Source of the DNA: Maritalea myrionectae DSM 19524
GTDB taxonomy: Bacteria > Pseudomonadota > Alphaproteobacteria > Rhizobiales > Devosiaceae
Length of the DNA stretch: 64,000 bases
Direction of reading: 5' to 3'
NCBI RefSeq assembly: GCF_000423365.1
Contig: NZ_AUHV01000005.1
Coordinates: 434,001 to 498,000 of the forward strand
How positions within the stretch are numbered: the first letter of the stretch is position 1; each line of letters begins with the position of its first letter. Positions 41,274-51,235 of this stretch are shown piece after piece. The position numbers were made by a program, and so were the translations under genes. The notes under the pieces are model-generated. The model saw only the letters and a program-made list of their open reading frames with translations, did not search any database and was not told the origin of the DNA.

Positions 41274-44200
41274 TAGCCTTTTGCCAGATCAGAGAGCAGA
41301 CCAGCCGCAACGGACAATTTTGACACGCCAAGTGTCGTGTCGGTGATGTTCTCAACCATCTCGCGGGTGCGCGAAATGTCCGCCGAACGGGCATTGTTCC
41401 AATCGGCAAAGGCCTTTTTCATGTCATCGGCATCGAAGGCCAACACATCAAGGGTGATGTCGCGTTGGGCGCGCATCAAGTTGGCCAAGGCGCGATCGAG
41501 AGCCAGGCGGTCGTAATAGTCATGCACCGCAATGGTATCAACTTGTTCGGTGATGCGCCCCAGTTTGAAGTTTGCCAATATGGCAAAATAAGCGCGCGCT
41601 GCGTTTTCAACGCTTGTATCCGCGCGCTCGGCGATGAGCACAATTTCTGTCGCCAAAGTGAGCGCAGAAAGCTGTGCGACACGTTTCGCCAATGCACTAG
41701 GCGTCCCGCCATCTTCAAAGCCCTTGGTCTGGGTTTTGACGCTTTGAGTAATAAATTCAGGCAACAATTCATCCAGCATGTCGCGGATAATATTGATCCC
41801 TTCGGCGTAGCGTTCGACCACTTTGGACAAACCATCTTCCAAGTTGACATTGCGGATAAACCAAGCGGTTTGTTGCAGCAACAGACTGCGCAGCTCATCG
41901 TAGAGCGCCAATTGGGTTTGTCCGGACATTTTGTTGTCCAGCTCATCGATCGCGGCGTTCATATCCGTTAAGCCAAAGCTGTCGCGGGCGGCGGCGTATG
42001 CAGCGGCCACTTGTGCGGGATCAGACCCTGTAGCAGAGGCCACCCGGTGCACAAAGTCAGGCCCGCCGCGATTGATCATAGCGTTTGACAATACGGTGGC
42101 AATCACTTCGCGCCGCAAGCGGTGGTTGGTGATGGTATCGGGATATGTTGCGGTGAGCGTTTCGGGGAAATAGCGGAACAGCTCCTTACCCAAATAAGGG
42201 TCATCCGGCACATCCGATTCCAGCAATTTGGCATAGAGGGTGTTTTTGGCGTAGGCCAAAATCACCGCCAATTCTGGTCGGGTCAGGCCGCGATTGTGAC
42301 TTTCCCGCTCCATCAGATCGACATGTTTGGGCAAATATTCAACCTTGCGGTTCAATTGCCCTGCCGTTTCCAAGGATTTAATGAAATCTGCATGGTAGGG
42401 CAAATCGGCCACATCGCGTCGTTCAGCCAAGGAAATGGCCAGCGTTTGCAAATAGTTGTTGCGCAAGCATAATTCGGCTACTTCGTCGGTCATCCCGGCC
42501 AAGAAGCTGTTGCGTTTGGCCATATCGATGTCGCCATCGCGGACCAAGCTGCCCAACGCAATCTTGATGTTGACCTCAAGGTCAGATGAGTTCACCCCAG
42601 CGGAGTTGTCGATGGCATCGGTATTAATGCGTCCACCATTTTGGTCAAATTCAACCCGGGCCAATTGGGTGATGCCCAAATTCGCACCTTCGCCAATCAC
42701 TTTGGCGCCGACTTCCTTGCCCGTGATGCGAATAGCGTCATTGGCGCGGTCGCCCGCGTCAGCATTGCTTTCGGTGGTGGCGCGGACATAGGTGCCGATG
42801 CCGCCGAACCAGAGCAGGTCCGCTTTTGCTTTCAATATGGACTGCATCAAATCATTGGGGCTGATTTCATTTTGTTCGACGCCCAGTGCGGCTTTGGCTT
42901 CGACCGATAAGGTGATCGACTTTGAGGAGCGGGGATAAATGCCACCACCTGCTGAAAGCTTGGATTGATCGTAATCCTGCCAAGATGACCGTCCCATTTC
43001 AAACAGCCGTTTCCGCTCGGCGTAAGAACTGGCCGGATCTGGATTTGGATCGATGAAAATATCGCGGTGATCAAATGCTGCGATCAGCTTGGTTTGGTCG
43101 GACAAAAGCATGCCATTGCCAAACACGTCGCCGGACATGTCGCCCACGCCGACTGCGGTGAAAGGCTGGGTTTGAATGTCATGGTCCATTTCGCGGAAAT
43201 GACGCTTCACTGCTTCCCAGCCACCACGGGCGGTAATGCCCATTTTTTTGTGGTCATAGCCGACGGACCCGCCGGAGGCGAAGGCATCGCCGAGCCAGAA
43301 ATTGCGTTCTTCAGAAATGGCGTTGGCGGTGTCGGAGAAAGTTGCTGTGCCTTTATCTGCTGCCACCACAAGGTAGGGATCATCGCCATCGAGCCTATTG
43401 ACGTTTTCAGGCGGCACAATCTCATCCACATCGAGATTGTCCGTGATGTCGAGCAGGGAGCCGATAAAGATTTTATAACTCGCTGTGCCTTCGGCCATAA
43501 ATTCTTCGCGGCTTGGGTTGGTGGGCATTTGCTTGGGCACAAATCCACCCTTTGCCCCCACGGGCACGATCACCGCATTTTTAACCATTTGCGCTTTCAC
43601 AAGGCCCAGCACTTCGGTGCGGAAATCTTCTGGTCTGTCGGACCAGCGCAGGCCGCCGCGAGCGATCATGCCGCCACGCAAATGCACGCCTTCAACGCGC
43701 GGGCTATAGACGAAAATTTCGCGGAAGGGACGCGGGTCAGGCAAACCCTTGACCTTGGACGCGTCGAACTTGATGGCCAGTGCCGGGCGGCGTTCGCCAT
43801 TGGGGCGCTGGAAGAAGTTGGTGCGTAAGCTTGAATCAACGAGATTGACGAAACGGCGGAAAATAGTGTCGTCGTCGAGGCTGGTGATTTGCTCGAGCGT
43901 TGCGCGAATGGTCTCACGCGCTTTTTGCTCAACCAATTGCGCGTCGCCGTTAAAGTTCGGGTTGTGCCGAGCATGGAACAGATCCACGATCGCTTTGGCG
44001 GTCAGTGGGTGTTTCGACAATGTTTCCCACATATAGCGCTGGGAATAGGTGATGTCGGTTTGCTTCAAATAGCGCGACAAAGCACGGATAATAGCGATAT
44101 TGTCCCACGACATTGCGGCGAATAATGCCAGTCGGTTATAGCCATCATTTTCGGCTTCTTTATACCAGACCGCTTTGATCGCCCGCTCAATGTTGGCCGC

Positions 44201-46027
44201 GATCTCTGTCAAATCGCCTTCAAACTCTGCCACTTTCAGGGTCATGTCATGCAGCACACGTTCTTCTTCGTCTTCCGGACTGACCGTGTAGGTGCGTTCG
44301 TTGACCACGGTGAAGCCGAAATTCTCGAGCAAGGGAACGCGGGCGCTTAGAGGGATTGCTGTTGATCGGTGATAAATCTTGAGGGAATAGGCGTTTTCGC
44401 GGCGGGCATGTTTGTCTAGGCGCACGCCGATTTTGACGTCATCATCAAGCTGTTTGAAGTGCTCAATATCGTTGAGCGCGGCAGCATAAGGATATTTTTC
44501 CTGATAGGCGATGGTGAACGCATTCACATAGGGTGCGATCGAGCGTGGATCATCGACCAAAGAGGCAAGCCAGTCGCCATAAGAGCGGGTGAGGTTGGTG
44601 ATGTGTTCTTCCAACTCATCGCGATCCGGTTGGGGTGTTTTGCCGCCATTGCGCCCCAGAATAAAATGAACCGATGCCAATTCACCTTCAGGGAAATTGG
44701 GATAGAAGGCGGAGACCCTTGCGTCATACTTTTCGGCCAAATATTCGCCCACTTGGCGGCGAATGTGCGAATTATATTTGTCGCGGGCCATAAACAGCAA
44801 CACCGACACAAAGTTGTCGAACGGGTCAATGCGCGGCAACACGCGAACACGCGGACGGTCTGCCAATTCCGAAATGGTGGTGGCAAACTCGTACAGCAGT
44901 TTCTCGTCAATTTGGAATAGTTCTTCACGCGGATAATTGTCCAACGCATTCATAAGCGCTTTGCCAGAATGCGAGTTTGGCGAGTGGCCAGAACGTTGCA
45001 TCACGTGCATCACCTTACGGCGCAGCAAGGGCACTGAGGTGTGAGGCGTGGCCAAGGACATCGATGTGAACAAGCCGAGAATGCGCAACTCACCGCTGAG
45101 TTCGCCTTCGTCATTATATAATTTTACGCCGACATAATCCATGTGCACGCGACGGTGCACAACGGATTTGATATTGGCCTTGGTCACCATCAAGGGATCG
45201 GCTTTTTGCAAAAAGGCCACGTGCTGATCGGTCATTTCCACATAGTCGGAACCATGGCGCAAGAAATAGAGGTCGGGGTCTTTTAAGATGCCGAGCCCGC
45301 TTTCGCGCAATGGTTCAAGATGGGGTGCGCCGTTTTCGTTTATCAGGCGATATTCGCGCATGCCCAAAAACGTGAAATTATGGTCCGCAAGCCAGCCGAG
45401 AAAGTGCATGCTTTCGGCCAAAACGGCTTCTTCGATTTTGGGTGGGTTGTCGCGATAATGGCGGACGGTTTCACCCAGTTTTTCCAGCATGGGCCGCCAG
45501 CCATTCACAGCGTGGCGCACTTGCGTGAGGGTGTTGTCCAGTTCTTCTACCAGCACTTCCTGGTTGTTGGCGCTCAGCCCGGGCCGATAATGAACGTGCA
45601 AGAGGCTTTCTTTTTGACCGCCTTCTTCAAATTTTTCGAGCACCTCGATGCCCTGCTCAGTTTTGCGCACGGGCAAAATGGGGTGGGCAAACAAGATGAT
45701 ATCCGCGCCCGAAGATCGAATAGCGGCCAAGCCACTATCGACAATAAAGGGCATGTCCGCATTGAAGACATCAACAATATGGTCACGGTGCAGGTCTTCT
45801 GGCACCCAATTGGAGATATGATGGCCGTTTGTTTCGCGTCGGCCGAGATGTTCATAGGCCCTGATCGCCGCATCCAGCAGTTCCGACAAATCTTTGTTCT
45901 TCAAATCGCCATCTTCGATCGAGTCCACCAGATGGCCCAAAAAGTTGAGAAAGCTTTGATCGGTGAGACTTCTAGAGTGAGCAAGTTCGATGAGCTGAGA
46001 CTTGTAAGCGCTCGTGGCCTGCGCCAT
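41273..46027 (-). CDS. gdhB: NAD-dependent glutamate dehydrogenase, large (GDH-180) type
   Basis: A 1584-residue enzyme that oxidatively deaminates glutamate to 2-oxoglutarate and ammonia, giving carbon entry to the TCA cycle. The length matches the GDH-180 class. The N-terminal 700 residues contain the ACT-like regulatory segments. The central catalytic domain includes RGGLRWSDRPEDFRTEVLGL, VPVGAKGGFVPKQ with the catalytic lysine, and NAD-binding GVGDMSGDVFGNGMLLS near 850-900. A helical C-terminal domain follows. AGGGGATACC precedes the ATG. It forms a two-gene unit with the MFS gene. Confidence 0.95.
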   Translation of the reverse strand: MAQATSAYKSQLIELAHSRSLTDQSFLNFLGHLVDSIEDGDLKNKDLSELLDAAIRAYEHLGRRETNGHHISNWVPEDLHRDHIVDVFNADMPFIVDSGLAAIRSSGADIILFAHPILPVRKTEQGIEVLEKFEEGGQKESLLHVHYRPGLSANNQEVLVEELDNTLTQVRHAVNGWRPMLEKLGETVRHYRDNPPKIEEAVLAESMHFLGWLADHNFTFLGMREYRLINENGAPHLEPLRESGLGILKDPDLYFLRHGSDYVEMTDQHVAFLQKADPLMVTKANIKSVVHRRVHMDYVGVKLYNDEGELSGELRILGLFTSMSLATPHTSVPLLRRKVMHVMQRSGHSPNSHSGKALMNALDNYPREELFQIDEKLLYEFATTISELADRPRVRVLPRIDPFDNFVSVLLFMARDKYNSHIRRQVGEYLAEKYDARVSAFYPNFPEGELASVHFILGRNGGKTPQPDRDELEEHITNLTRSYGDWLASLVDDPRSIAPYVNAFTIAYQEKYPYAAALNDIEHFKQLDDDVKIGVRLDKHARRENAYSLKIYHRSTAIPLSARVPLLENFGFTVVNERTYTVSPEDEEERVLHDMTLKVAEFEGDLTEIAANIERAIKAVWYKEAENDGYNRLALFAAMSWDNIAIIRALSRYLKQTDITYSQRYMWETLSKHPLTAKAIVDLFHARHNPNFNGDAQLVEQKARETIRATLEQITSLDDDTIFRRFVNLVDSSLRTNFFQRPNGERRPALAIKFDASKVKGLPDPRPFREIFVYSPRVEGVHLRGGMIARGGLRWSDRPEDFRTEVLGLVKAQMVKNAVIVPVGAKGGFVPKQMPTNPSREEFMAEGTASYKIFIGSLLDITDNLDVDEIVPPENVNRLDGDDPYLVVAADKGTATFSDTANAISEERNFWLGDAFASGGSVGYDHKKMGITARGGWEAVKRHFREMDHDIQTQPFTAVGVGDMSGDVFGNGMLLSDQTKLIAAFDHRDIFIDPNPDPASSYAERKRLFEMGRSSWQDYDQSKLSAGGGIYPRSSKSITLSVEAKAALGVEQNEISPNDLMQSILKAKADLLWFGGIGTYVRATTESNADAGDRANDAIRITGKEVGAKVIGEGANLGITQLARVEFDQNGGRINTDAIDNSAGVNSSDLEVNIKIALGSLVRDGDIDMAKRNSFLAGMTDEVAELCLRNNYLQTLAISLAERRDVADLPYHADFIKSLETAGQLNRKVEYLPKHVDLMERESHNRGLTRPELAVILAYAKNTLYAKLLESDVPDDPYLGKELFRYFPETLTATYPDTITNHRLRREVIATVLSNAMINRGGPDFVHRVASATGSDPAQVAAAYAAARDSFGLTDMNAAIDELDNKMSGQTQLALYDELRSLLLQQTAWFIRNVNLEDGLSKVVERYAEGINIIRDMLDELLPEFITQSVKTQTKGFEDGGTPSALAKRVAQLSALTLATEIVLIAERADTSVENAARAYFAILANFKLGRITEQVDTIAVHDYYDRLALDRALANLMRAQRDITLDVLAFDADDMKKAFADWNNARSADISRTREMVENITDTTLGVSKLSVAAGLLSDLAKG

Positions 46028-46249
46028 TTGGGTATCCCCTTTTTGATTTTAATTATGTTGAGTTTAAACAGGGATAGTAAAGAATGTCAGTAGTCTTTTT
46101 GGAGGGGTCAAAGAGAAATTGTTTGCGCGTGTGCAGACCAATTGACTGCAGCGGATGGACGATTCTCCCCGGATCGTGACTTGACCGCGCTTTGCGCGGG
46201 TTTTAGAAACGGTTTACTCAGGCAATTTTTGAACGAAAGACCGTGTAAA
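46028..46249. other. Divergent promoter region of gdhB and leuC with a GC hairpin
   Basis: About 220 bases without a convincing gene. At 46185-46199 CCGCGC-TTT-GCGCGG forms a hairpin followed by GTTTTAG, about 50 bases before leuC. It resembles an attenuator terminator, but no leucine-rich leader peptide was found. Confidence 0.45.
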
Positions 46250-47653
46250 ATGGGTAATCCTCGTACACTTTATGACAAGATTTGGGACGATCACTTGGTG
46301 GCCAATAATGAAGATGGCACGAGCCTTCTTTATATTGATCGTCACCTTGTGCATGAGGTCACGAGCCCACAGGCTTTTGAAGGGCTGCGCATGGCCAGCC
46401 GCAAAGTGCGGGCGCCGCAGCGCACCTTGGCCGTGGTGGATCATAATGTGCCGACAACTGACCGCTCTCAGGGCATTGATGATCCGGACAGCAAAATCCA
46501 GGTGGATACGCTGGCGAAAAACGCTGCCGATTTTGGCGTTGAATATTTCAACGAGTTGGATAAGCGCCAGGGCGTTGTGCACATTGTGGGGCCAGAGCAA
46601 GGCTTCACCCTGCCGGGCATGACCATTGTTTGTGGCGACAGCCACACTTCCACCCATGGTGCATTCGGCGCGTTGGCGCATGGCATTGGCACCTCGGAAG
46701 TGGAGCATGTGCTGGCCACTCAGACCCTGATTCAATCCAAAGCCAAAAATATGCGCGTGACCGTGAACGGCAAATTGCCCAAAGGCGTGACCGCGAAAGA
46801 TATCGTCTTGACCATCATTGGTGAGATCGGCACCGCGGGCGGCACTGGCCATGTGATTGAATATGCCGGCGAGGCCATCCAGGAGCTTTCTATGGAAGGC
46901 CGGATGACTGTTTGTAACATGTCGATCGAAGCGGGCGCCCGTGCTGGTTTGATCGCGCCGGATGAAAAGACCTTTGAATATATTGAGGGCCGTCCGCGCG
47001 CGCCAAAAGGTGAAGCCTTTGAAATGGCCAAAGCCTATTGGAAAACACTGCACACGGATGAAGGCGCAAAGTTCGACAAGGAAATTACCCTTGATGCATC
47101 TGACTTGCCTCCAATCGTGACCTGGGGCTCAAGCCCAGAGGACGTGGTTTCCATTAATGGCGAAGTGCCGAACCCCGATGATATTGAAAATGAAAACAAG
47201 CGGGATTCAAAATGGCGTGCGCTTGATTATATGGGCCTGAAGCCGGGCACCAAGATCACCGACATCACCATTGATCGCGTGTTTATCGGCTCGTGCACCA
47301 ATGGCCGGATCGAAGATTTCCGCGCTGCTGCTGAAGTGCTGAAGGGCAAAAAGGTCGCTGAAGGCGTGAATGTGATGATCGTGCCGGGCTCTGGTTTGGT
47401 GAAAGCACAGGCCGAAGAAGAAGGCTTGGACAAAATCTTCCTCGACGCGGGTTGTGAATGGCGCGAGCCGGGTTGTTCCATGTGCTTGGCAATGAATGCC
47501 GACAAACTGAAGCCAGAAGAGCGCTGTGCCTCTACCTCAAACCGTAACTTTGAGGGTCGCCAAGGCTTTAAGGGCCGGACGCACCTCGTGTCGCCGTCTA
47601 TGGCTGCGGCTGCTGCAGTTGCGGGGCGGTTTGTGGATGTGCGCGACCTTTAA
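46250..47653 (+). CDS. leuC: 3-isopropylmalate dehydratase large subunit
   Basis: A 467-residue aconitase-family subunit with a 4Fe-4S cluster, isomerising 2- to 3-isopropylmalate in leucine synthesis together with LeuD. Motifs are [17 protein letters not shown] at the start, [15 protein letters not shown] near 60, [20 protein letters not shown] near 130, and cluster cysteines in [13 protein letters not shown] and [13 protein letters not shown] 46250 fits the family; the frame from 46142 would add 36 atypical residues that overlap the leader hairpin. Confidence 0.97.
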   Translation: MGNPRTLYDKIWDDHLVANNEDGTSLLYIDRHLVHEVTSPQAFEGLRMASRKVRAPQRTLAVVDHNVPTTDRSQGIDDPDSKIQVDTLAKNAADFGVEYFNELDKRQGVVHIVGPEQGFTLPGMTIVCGDSHTSTHGAFGALAHGIGTSEVEHVLATQTLIQSKAKNMRVTVNGKLPKGVTAKDIVLTIIGEIGTAGGTGHVIEYAGEAIQELSMEGRMTVCNMSIEAGARAGLIAPDEKTFEYIEGRPRAPKGEAFEMAKAYWKTLHTDEGAKFDKEITLDASDLPPIVTWGSSPEDVVSINGEVPNPDDIENENKRDSKWRALDYMGLKPGTKITDITIDRVFIGSCTNGRIEDFRAAAEVLKGKKVAEGVNVMIVPGSGLVKAQAEEEGLDKIFLDAGCEWREPGCSMCLAMNADKLKPEERCASTSNRNFEGRQGFKGRTHLVSPSMAAAAAVAGRFVDVRDL

Positions 47654-47682
47654 GCGCTGGCACCGCCACCCTAATTGACAAG

Positions 47683-47719
47683 AAAGCCCCTGATCAGCTT
47701 TGCTGGTGAGGGGCTTTTT
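47683..47719 (+). terminator. Terminator of leuC
   Basis: AAAGCCCC and GGGGCTTT pair, extended by TGATCAGC/GCTGGTGA with one mismatch and a G-U pair, with a TTT loop and a TTTTT tail. Confidence 0.88.
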
Positions 47720-47729
47720 GTTGGAGGGC

Positions 47730-48305
47730 ATGGTGCAGATCACGACAACCCGTATCGGGATCATCCTGATGGCGCTGACCATGGTGGTTGGCCCTTGGTT
47801 CAGTCCACCTGGTTTTGATTGGGTGCGCCACACCACCTCCGAACAGGCCGGACAGCTCACCGCCGGGGCCTATTTGATGCGGTTTGGCTTTGTGGCGCTG
47901 GGGCTGGGCATTTTTATCGACGCGCTGGAAGTGGCAAAGCGGCGCCAATGGGCAAACAGCCTGTTTCTGGTGTTCGGCCTGGCGATGATTTTGGTGGCCG
48001 CCTTTTCAACGCGGCCGATTGATCTCACGCTCACCTATGATCTGACCGATGATTGGCTGCACAGCTTTTTCGCCACGCTGATGGGCTTTGCTTTTGGCTT
48101 TGGGGTGGGGTGGCGGATGATTTATATGCGTGCGCCGCTTGAATTGACCCTTAGCGGCTTGGCCGCGTTGGCCTCCATCGTCTTGCCGCTTCTAATGTGG
48201 CAGATGCCGGACTATGCCGGGGTTTGGCAACGCTTGATGTTTGGGATCAGTTTTGTCTGGTTTTGGCTCTATCTGCCGCCTGCACCGTCAGCCGTTAATC
48301 GCTGA
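47730..48305 (+). CDS. DUF998-like membrane protein
   Basis: A 191-residue protein with six predicted membrane helices, for example GIILMALTMVVGPWFSPPGF, YLMRFGFVALGLGIFIDAL, and a GLAMILVAAFSTRPIDL segment. The HTTSEQAGQ loop after the first helix resembles the DUF998 pattern. Function unknown. GGAGG lies just before ATG 47730 or GTG 47733. Its last 11 bases overlap the end of the convergent ClpP-like gene. Confidence 0.75.
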   Translation: MVQITTTRIGIILMALTMVVGPWFSPPGFDWVRHTTSEQAGQLTAGAYLMRFGFVALGLGIFIDALEVAKRRQWANSLFLVFGLAMILVAAFSTRPIDLTLTYDLTDDWLHSFFATLMGFAFGFGVGWRMIYMRAPLELTLSGLAALASIVLPLLMWQMPDYAGVWQRLMFGISFVWFWLYLPPAPSAVNR

Positions 48306-49077
48306 TCAGGGTCGCCAATTTATAGGCTTTAGCCTCTTCAGGCGTGAAATAATAAAGTCGTTGTGGCGGGGTTTCGAGGGCATGTACCCATAGGGCGCTA
48401 TCCACCCCCATATCGGCCAGATGTTTGGTGATCAGCGCCGTGATGGATTGGGCGTCGGACATGGCCTGCGCCGGATTGCGGGTGGCGTTGGGATCGTTGG
48501 CGGGCACATAGATTTGATGCACGCCAAGATTGGCGCGCTGGTGCATATCGCGCTTGATGCCGGCGGCAAAAATAAGCGGGCAGGATGAGGCACAATAGCC
48601 GCCTGCCGGCACGCGCATATTCAGTTTCAACTCGCGCACCAATTTAGCTAGGGCCAGCGCATCATCAACTGAACCGCCGGGGGAGCTGATGTCCACCCAA
48701 TCCACATATTCCGCCATGCGCTTGAGGTCCGGCTCCAGCCGCGCAAAGGCCCCCACATCAATCGAGCCCTGCAAGGTCAGTCGGTTGCCCGACTCGAGGG
48801 TGGCGGTCAGCGGTTGTTGCAAGGTTTCGCGTGGCAATTCCACCCGTTCGCTGGGGGAAAATTGCGGATTGTTGGGGTTGATTTCGGGCCGGTCCACTGC
48901 GGGCAGGATGGGCGTATCACCCTGTTGCGGGTTATAGGGGGCGGCGGACTGCTGGTTATAGAGCTGATCAAAATCGAGCCATAGGACCACGCCGCTGGCA
49001 AAGAGCAGCACAAAAAACACCGCCCGCATTAAGCGGCCATCATCCAGCCAAAATCGGGTTTTGGTTTTCGTGCTCAT
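48295..49077 (-). CDS. Membrane-anchored ClpP/crotonase-like protein
   Basis: A 260-residue protein with one N-terminal membrane helix (about 12-34) and a C-terminal ClpP-like domain. VDWVDISSPGGSVDDALALA near 128-147 is the substrate-binding strand and loop. GYCASSCPLIFAAG near 165 has the nucleophile Ser position, and RANLGVHQIY near 187 the catalytic His. This matches the periplasmic COG3904-type ClpP-like proteins, whose targets are unknown. It ends facing the DUF998-like gene and is 3 bases downstream of a coiled-coil membrane protein, its likely partner. Confidence 0.8.
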   Translation of the reverse strand: MSTKTKTRFWLDDGRLMRAVFFVLLFASGVVLWLDFDQLYNQQSAAPYNPQQGDTPILPAVDRPEINPNNPQFSPSERVELPRETLQQPLTATLESGNRLTLQGSIDVGAFARLEPDLKRMAEYVDWVDISSPGGSVDDALALAKLVRELKLNMRVPAGGYCASSCPLIFAAGIKRDMHQRANLGVHQIYVPANDPNATRNPAQAMSDAQSITALITKHLADMGVDSALWVHALETPPQRLYYFTPEEAKAYKLATLISD

Positions 49078-49080
49078 CGC

Positions 49081-50445
49081 CTAATGCTTTTTGTCCCTGA
49101 GGGGCGTGATATTGTCGTCGCGCTTGTCTTTTGGATCGTCCGAATCCGTTGACGTTTTGTCGTCTTCAGCATTGCTGTCCGGCTCGGGCGCTTCATCCGT
49201 GGGCAGTTTTTCGCTGGCGGCATGTTCGATGGCCTTTTGCACCTGCTCGGGCGGCAAATCTGCATTCATGTCGCGGAACAAGGCCACGGCGCGCATCATT
49301 TCTGCCGCCGTGATTTTGTCGGCCACATCAAGCGTCCGCGCTTCGCGGCGAGAGGCGGAATGCACCACCGAAAGGATCAGCACCAAGACCATAGGCAGCA
49401 AGTCGATGGAGATCGCCCCGGCCCAGGAGGGCAGGAAGTCGCGGGCATAGAGCAACACCGCTTCCGGGGTGGAGAGCGGCACAAAGCGCCGGGCGGGCAC
49501 GCCGGGCTGGTTGAGAATATCCTGCGCTGCGGCCTGCAAGGCTTTGGATTGGGCCGCGACAGCCTCCATGATGGAGCGCATCACCCGATCCTGCCTGTTG
49601 GCCAGATCCTGGGTGCCGCCATCGGCGACGGGGGCAATAAAGCCTAAGGACAAATCTTCTGCCGCACGGCTTACCGAGGCGGCGATGGACGTTTCCTGCA
49701 GGGACGAAATAACGCCTGTCAGCGCCAGTGCTTCGGCGGCAAACTCATCGGCGCGGGGCTGCACTTCCCCATCGCCCGAGACCAGCGCCCGCATATTGGC
49801 CAAATGCTGTGAGCCTTGTTCAAATTGGGTGGCCGCGGTTTCGCGGGAGGCGAGGATCGAGGCGCTCAATTCGTCCAGTTGCTGTGACATCTGGGTGAGC
49901 AATTGCACCACGGAGCCGGAACCAGAGGTGCCGGTGAGGGCGCCGGACTGGCGCTCATCCTGCGCAAGCCGCGAAAAGCGCACCGAGGCGCGTTGCACGT
50001 CAGGCAATAGGCTTTGGGCGGCCAAAGCCTTATCGTGGGCTTTGTCGAGATCGGCAACATAATCTTCAAGGGTGACCGCCAAATGCTGCTCTAGGGCGGC
50101 GGAGCCAGCGAGGGCCGCAGCATTCAACCATGACGACATGGCGACAATCATGAGGCTGCCCAGCCCCATCACCGCGATCAGGGCGCCGCGCCGGGCGCTG
50201 TCGCGCATCAGGGGCAGAAAGCGCATCATGTAGGTCCAGAAGGCATAAATGCCCACGGACACAGCGGCGGAATAAACGATCGCAGCGAAGAACACCAGAT
50301 CGGCGGAACCATCAATCAGGCTGCGCACGCCGAGATAGGTATAAACGCCACTGGCCAGTGCCAATGTGGCCAGCGCAAACCGCGTCATCAATTCAAGTGA
50401 CTTCACGCCCTCTTTCAGGCGTGCCGCATTATTCTGATCAAGCAT
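49081..50445 (-). CDS. Uncharacterised membrane protein with Ala-rich coiled coil
   Basis: A 454-residue protein. Three helices lie near residues 20-40, 50-72 and 88-112, then a long Ala/Gln/Glu-rich, probably coiled-coil region (about 115-320), a fourth helix near 345-368 (ISIDLLPMVLVLILSVVH), and an acidic-basic disordered tail of about 70 residues. I recognise no family. The 3-base spacing to the ClpP-like gene downstream implies co-transcription. By eye this gene and its partner are more GC-rich than most of the window. Confidence 0.7.
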   Translation of the reverse strand: MLDQNNAARLKEGVKSLELMTRFALATLALASGVYTYLGVRSLIDGSADLVFFAAIVYSAAVSVGIYAFWTYMMRFLPLMRDSARRGALIAVMGLGSLMIVAMSSWLNAAALAGSAALEQHLAVTLEDYVADLDKAHDKALAAQSLLPDVQRASVRFSRLAQDERQSGALTGTSGSGSVVQLLTQMSQQLDELSASILASRETAATQFEQGSQHLANMRALVSGDGEVQPRADEFAAEALALTGVISSLQETSIAASVSRAAEDLSLGFIAPVADGGTQDLANRQDRVMRSIMEAVAAQSKALQAAAQDILNQPGVPARRFVPLSTPEAVLLYARDFLPSWAGAISIDLLPMVLVLILSVVHSASRREARTLDVADKITAAEMMRAVALFRDMNADLPPEQVQKAIEHAASEKLPTDEAPEPDSNAEDDKTSTDSDDPKDKRDDNITPLRDKKH

Positions 50446-50532
50446 AGATGTGCCTTTGGTTTCCCTGTTGGCCCATTAAAACGGGAAAAACGCGGCCATA
50501 AAAGGGCAAAGGCCGCAAATGTTAAGACGCGG

Positions 50533-51162
50533 TTAATGGCGTGCGACGTCAGATTTGGGCGGGGCGATCAAGGTGACGACATAAAAGACCAGCCAGCCAT
50601 AGACCAATGTTTCAAACAAGCGCTGGATCAACCCGACCCGGGGATTGTCCGGCATCAAGTTTGCCAACAGCACCAGCAAAATCACCGGCATGATCAGCCC
50701 CAATGGGGTCAGCAGGCTTTTGCCCAGCCATTTGCGGGCGTGCAGCGACAGGATCGCCATGCCGATAATGGCGGAGAGATAGGCGAGCAGGGCGCTGGTC
50801 ATATGAATGATATGGCTTGTCGATGGGGTTGCCGGGCGGCACGCGGCATCGCAAGGGAAAAAGGAGGCAACAATGACCAGCAAAGGATAGAGCGCCAAAA
50901 TCGCCAGCCCGACGGTGCCGGGCAGACTGCGGGGTAAGCTGGAAAAGACCAGCGCCAAGGCGCCAAGCAATATCAGCGCGGCGGCAAAAAAGCTGCCAAA
51001 ATTGACAAGGTTGGGAAAGGGCGAATCTGCCGCCCCAAGCTCGCTCATAAATTGCGATATATGACTATAGTCGGGAAAATTTGCCCCGGCGATGGCCACG
51101 GTGACCATAATCCAGAGATAGCTCAAAATTGTCAGCACCAGGGCCAGCTTTGGCTTGTTCAT
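50533..51162 (-). CDS. DUF998 membrane protein
   Basis: A 209-residue protein with six or seven predicted helices. It shows the DUF998 hallmark YSHISQFMSELGAADSPFPN after the first helix, then NFGSFFAAALILLGALALV and a periplasmic FFPCDAACRP Cys pair. Function unknown. ATG 51162 has GGGAGG upstream; ATG 51180 is weaker. Together with the 47730 gene it brackets the ClpP-like/coiled-coil pair. Confidence 0.85.
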   Translation of the reverse strand: MNKPKLALVLTILSYLWIMVTVAIAGANFPDYSHISQFMSELGAADSPFPNLVNFGSFFAAALILLGALALVFSSLPRSLPGTVGLAILALYPLLVIVASFFPCDAACRPATPSTSHIIHMTSALLAYLSAIIGMAILSLHARKWLGKSLLTPLGLIMPVILLVLLANLMPDNPRVGLIQRLFETLVYGWLVFYVVTLIAPPKSDVARH

Positions 51163-51235
51163 TTGATCCTCCCGTCCCACATCTTATCTGGATAATGTAG
51201 GTCGGGAGAGGATCTTTGCAATGGCTGAGGAACGT

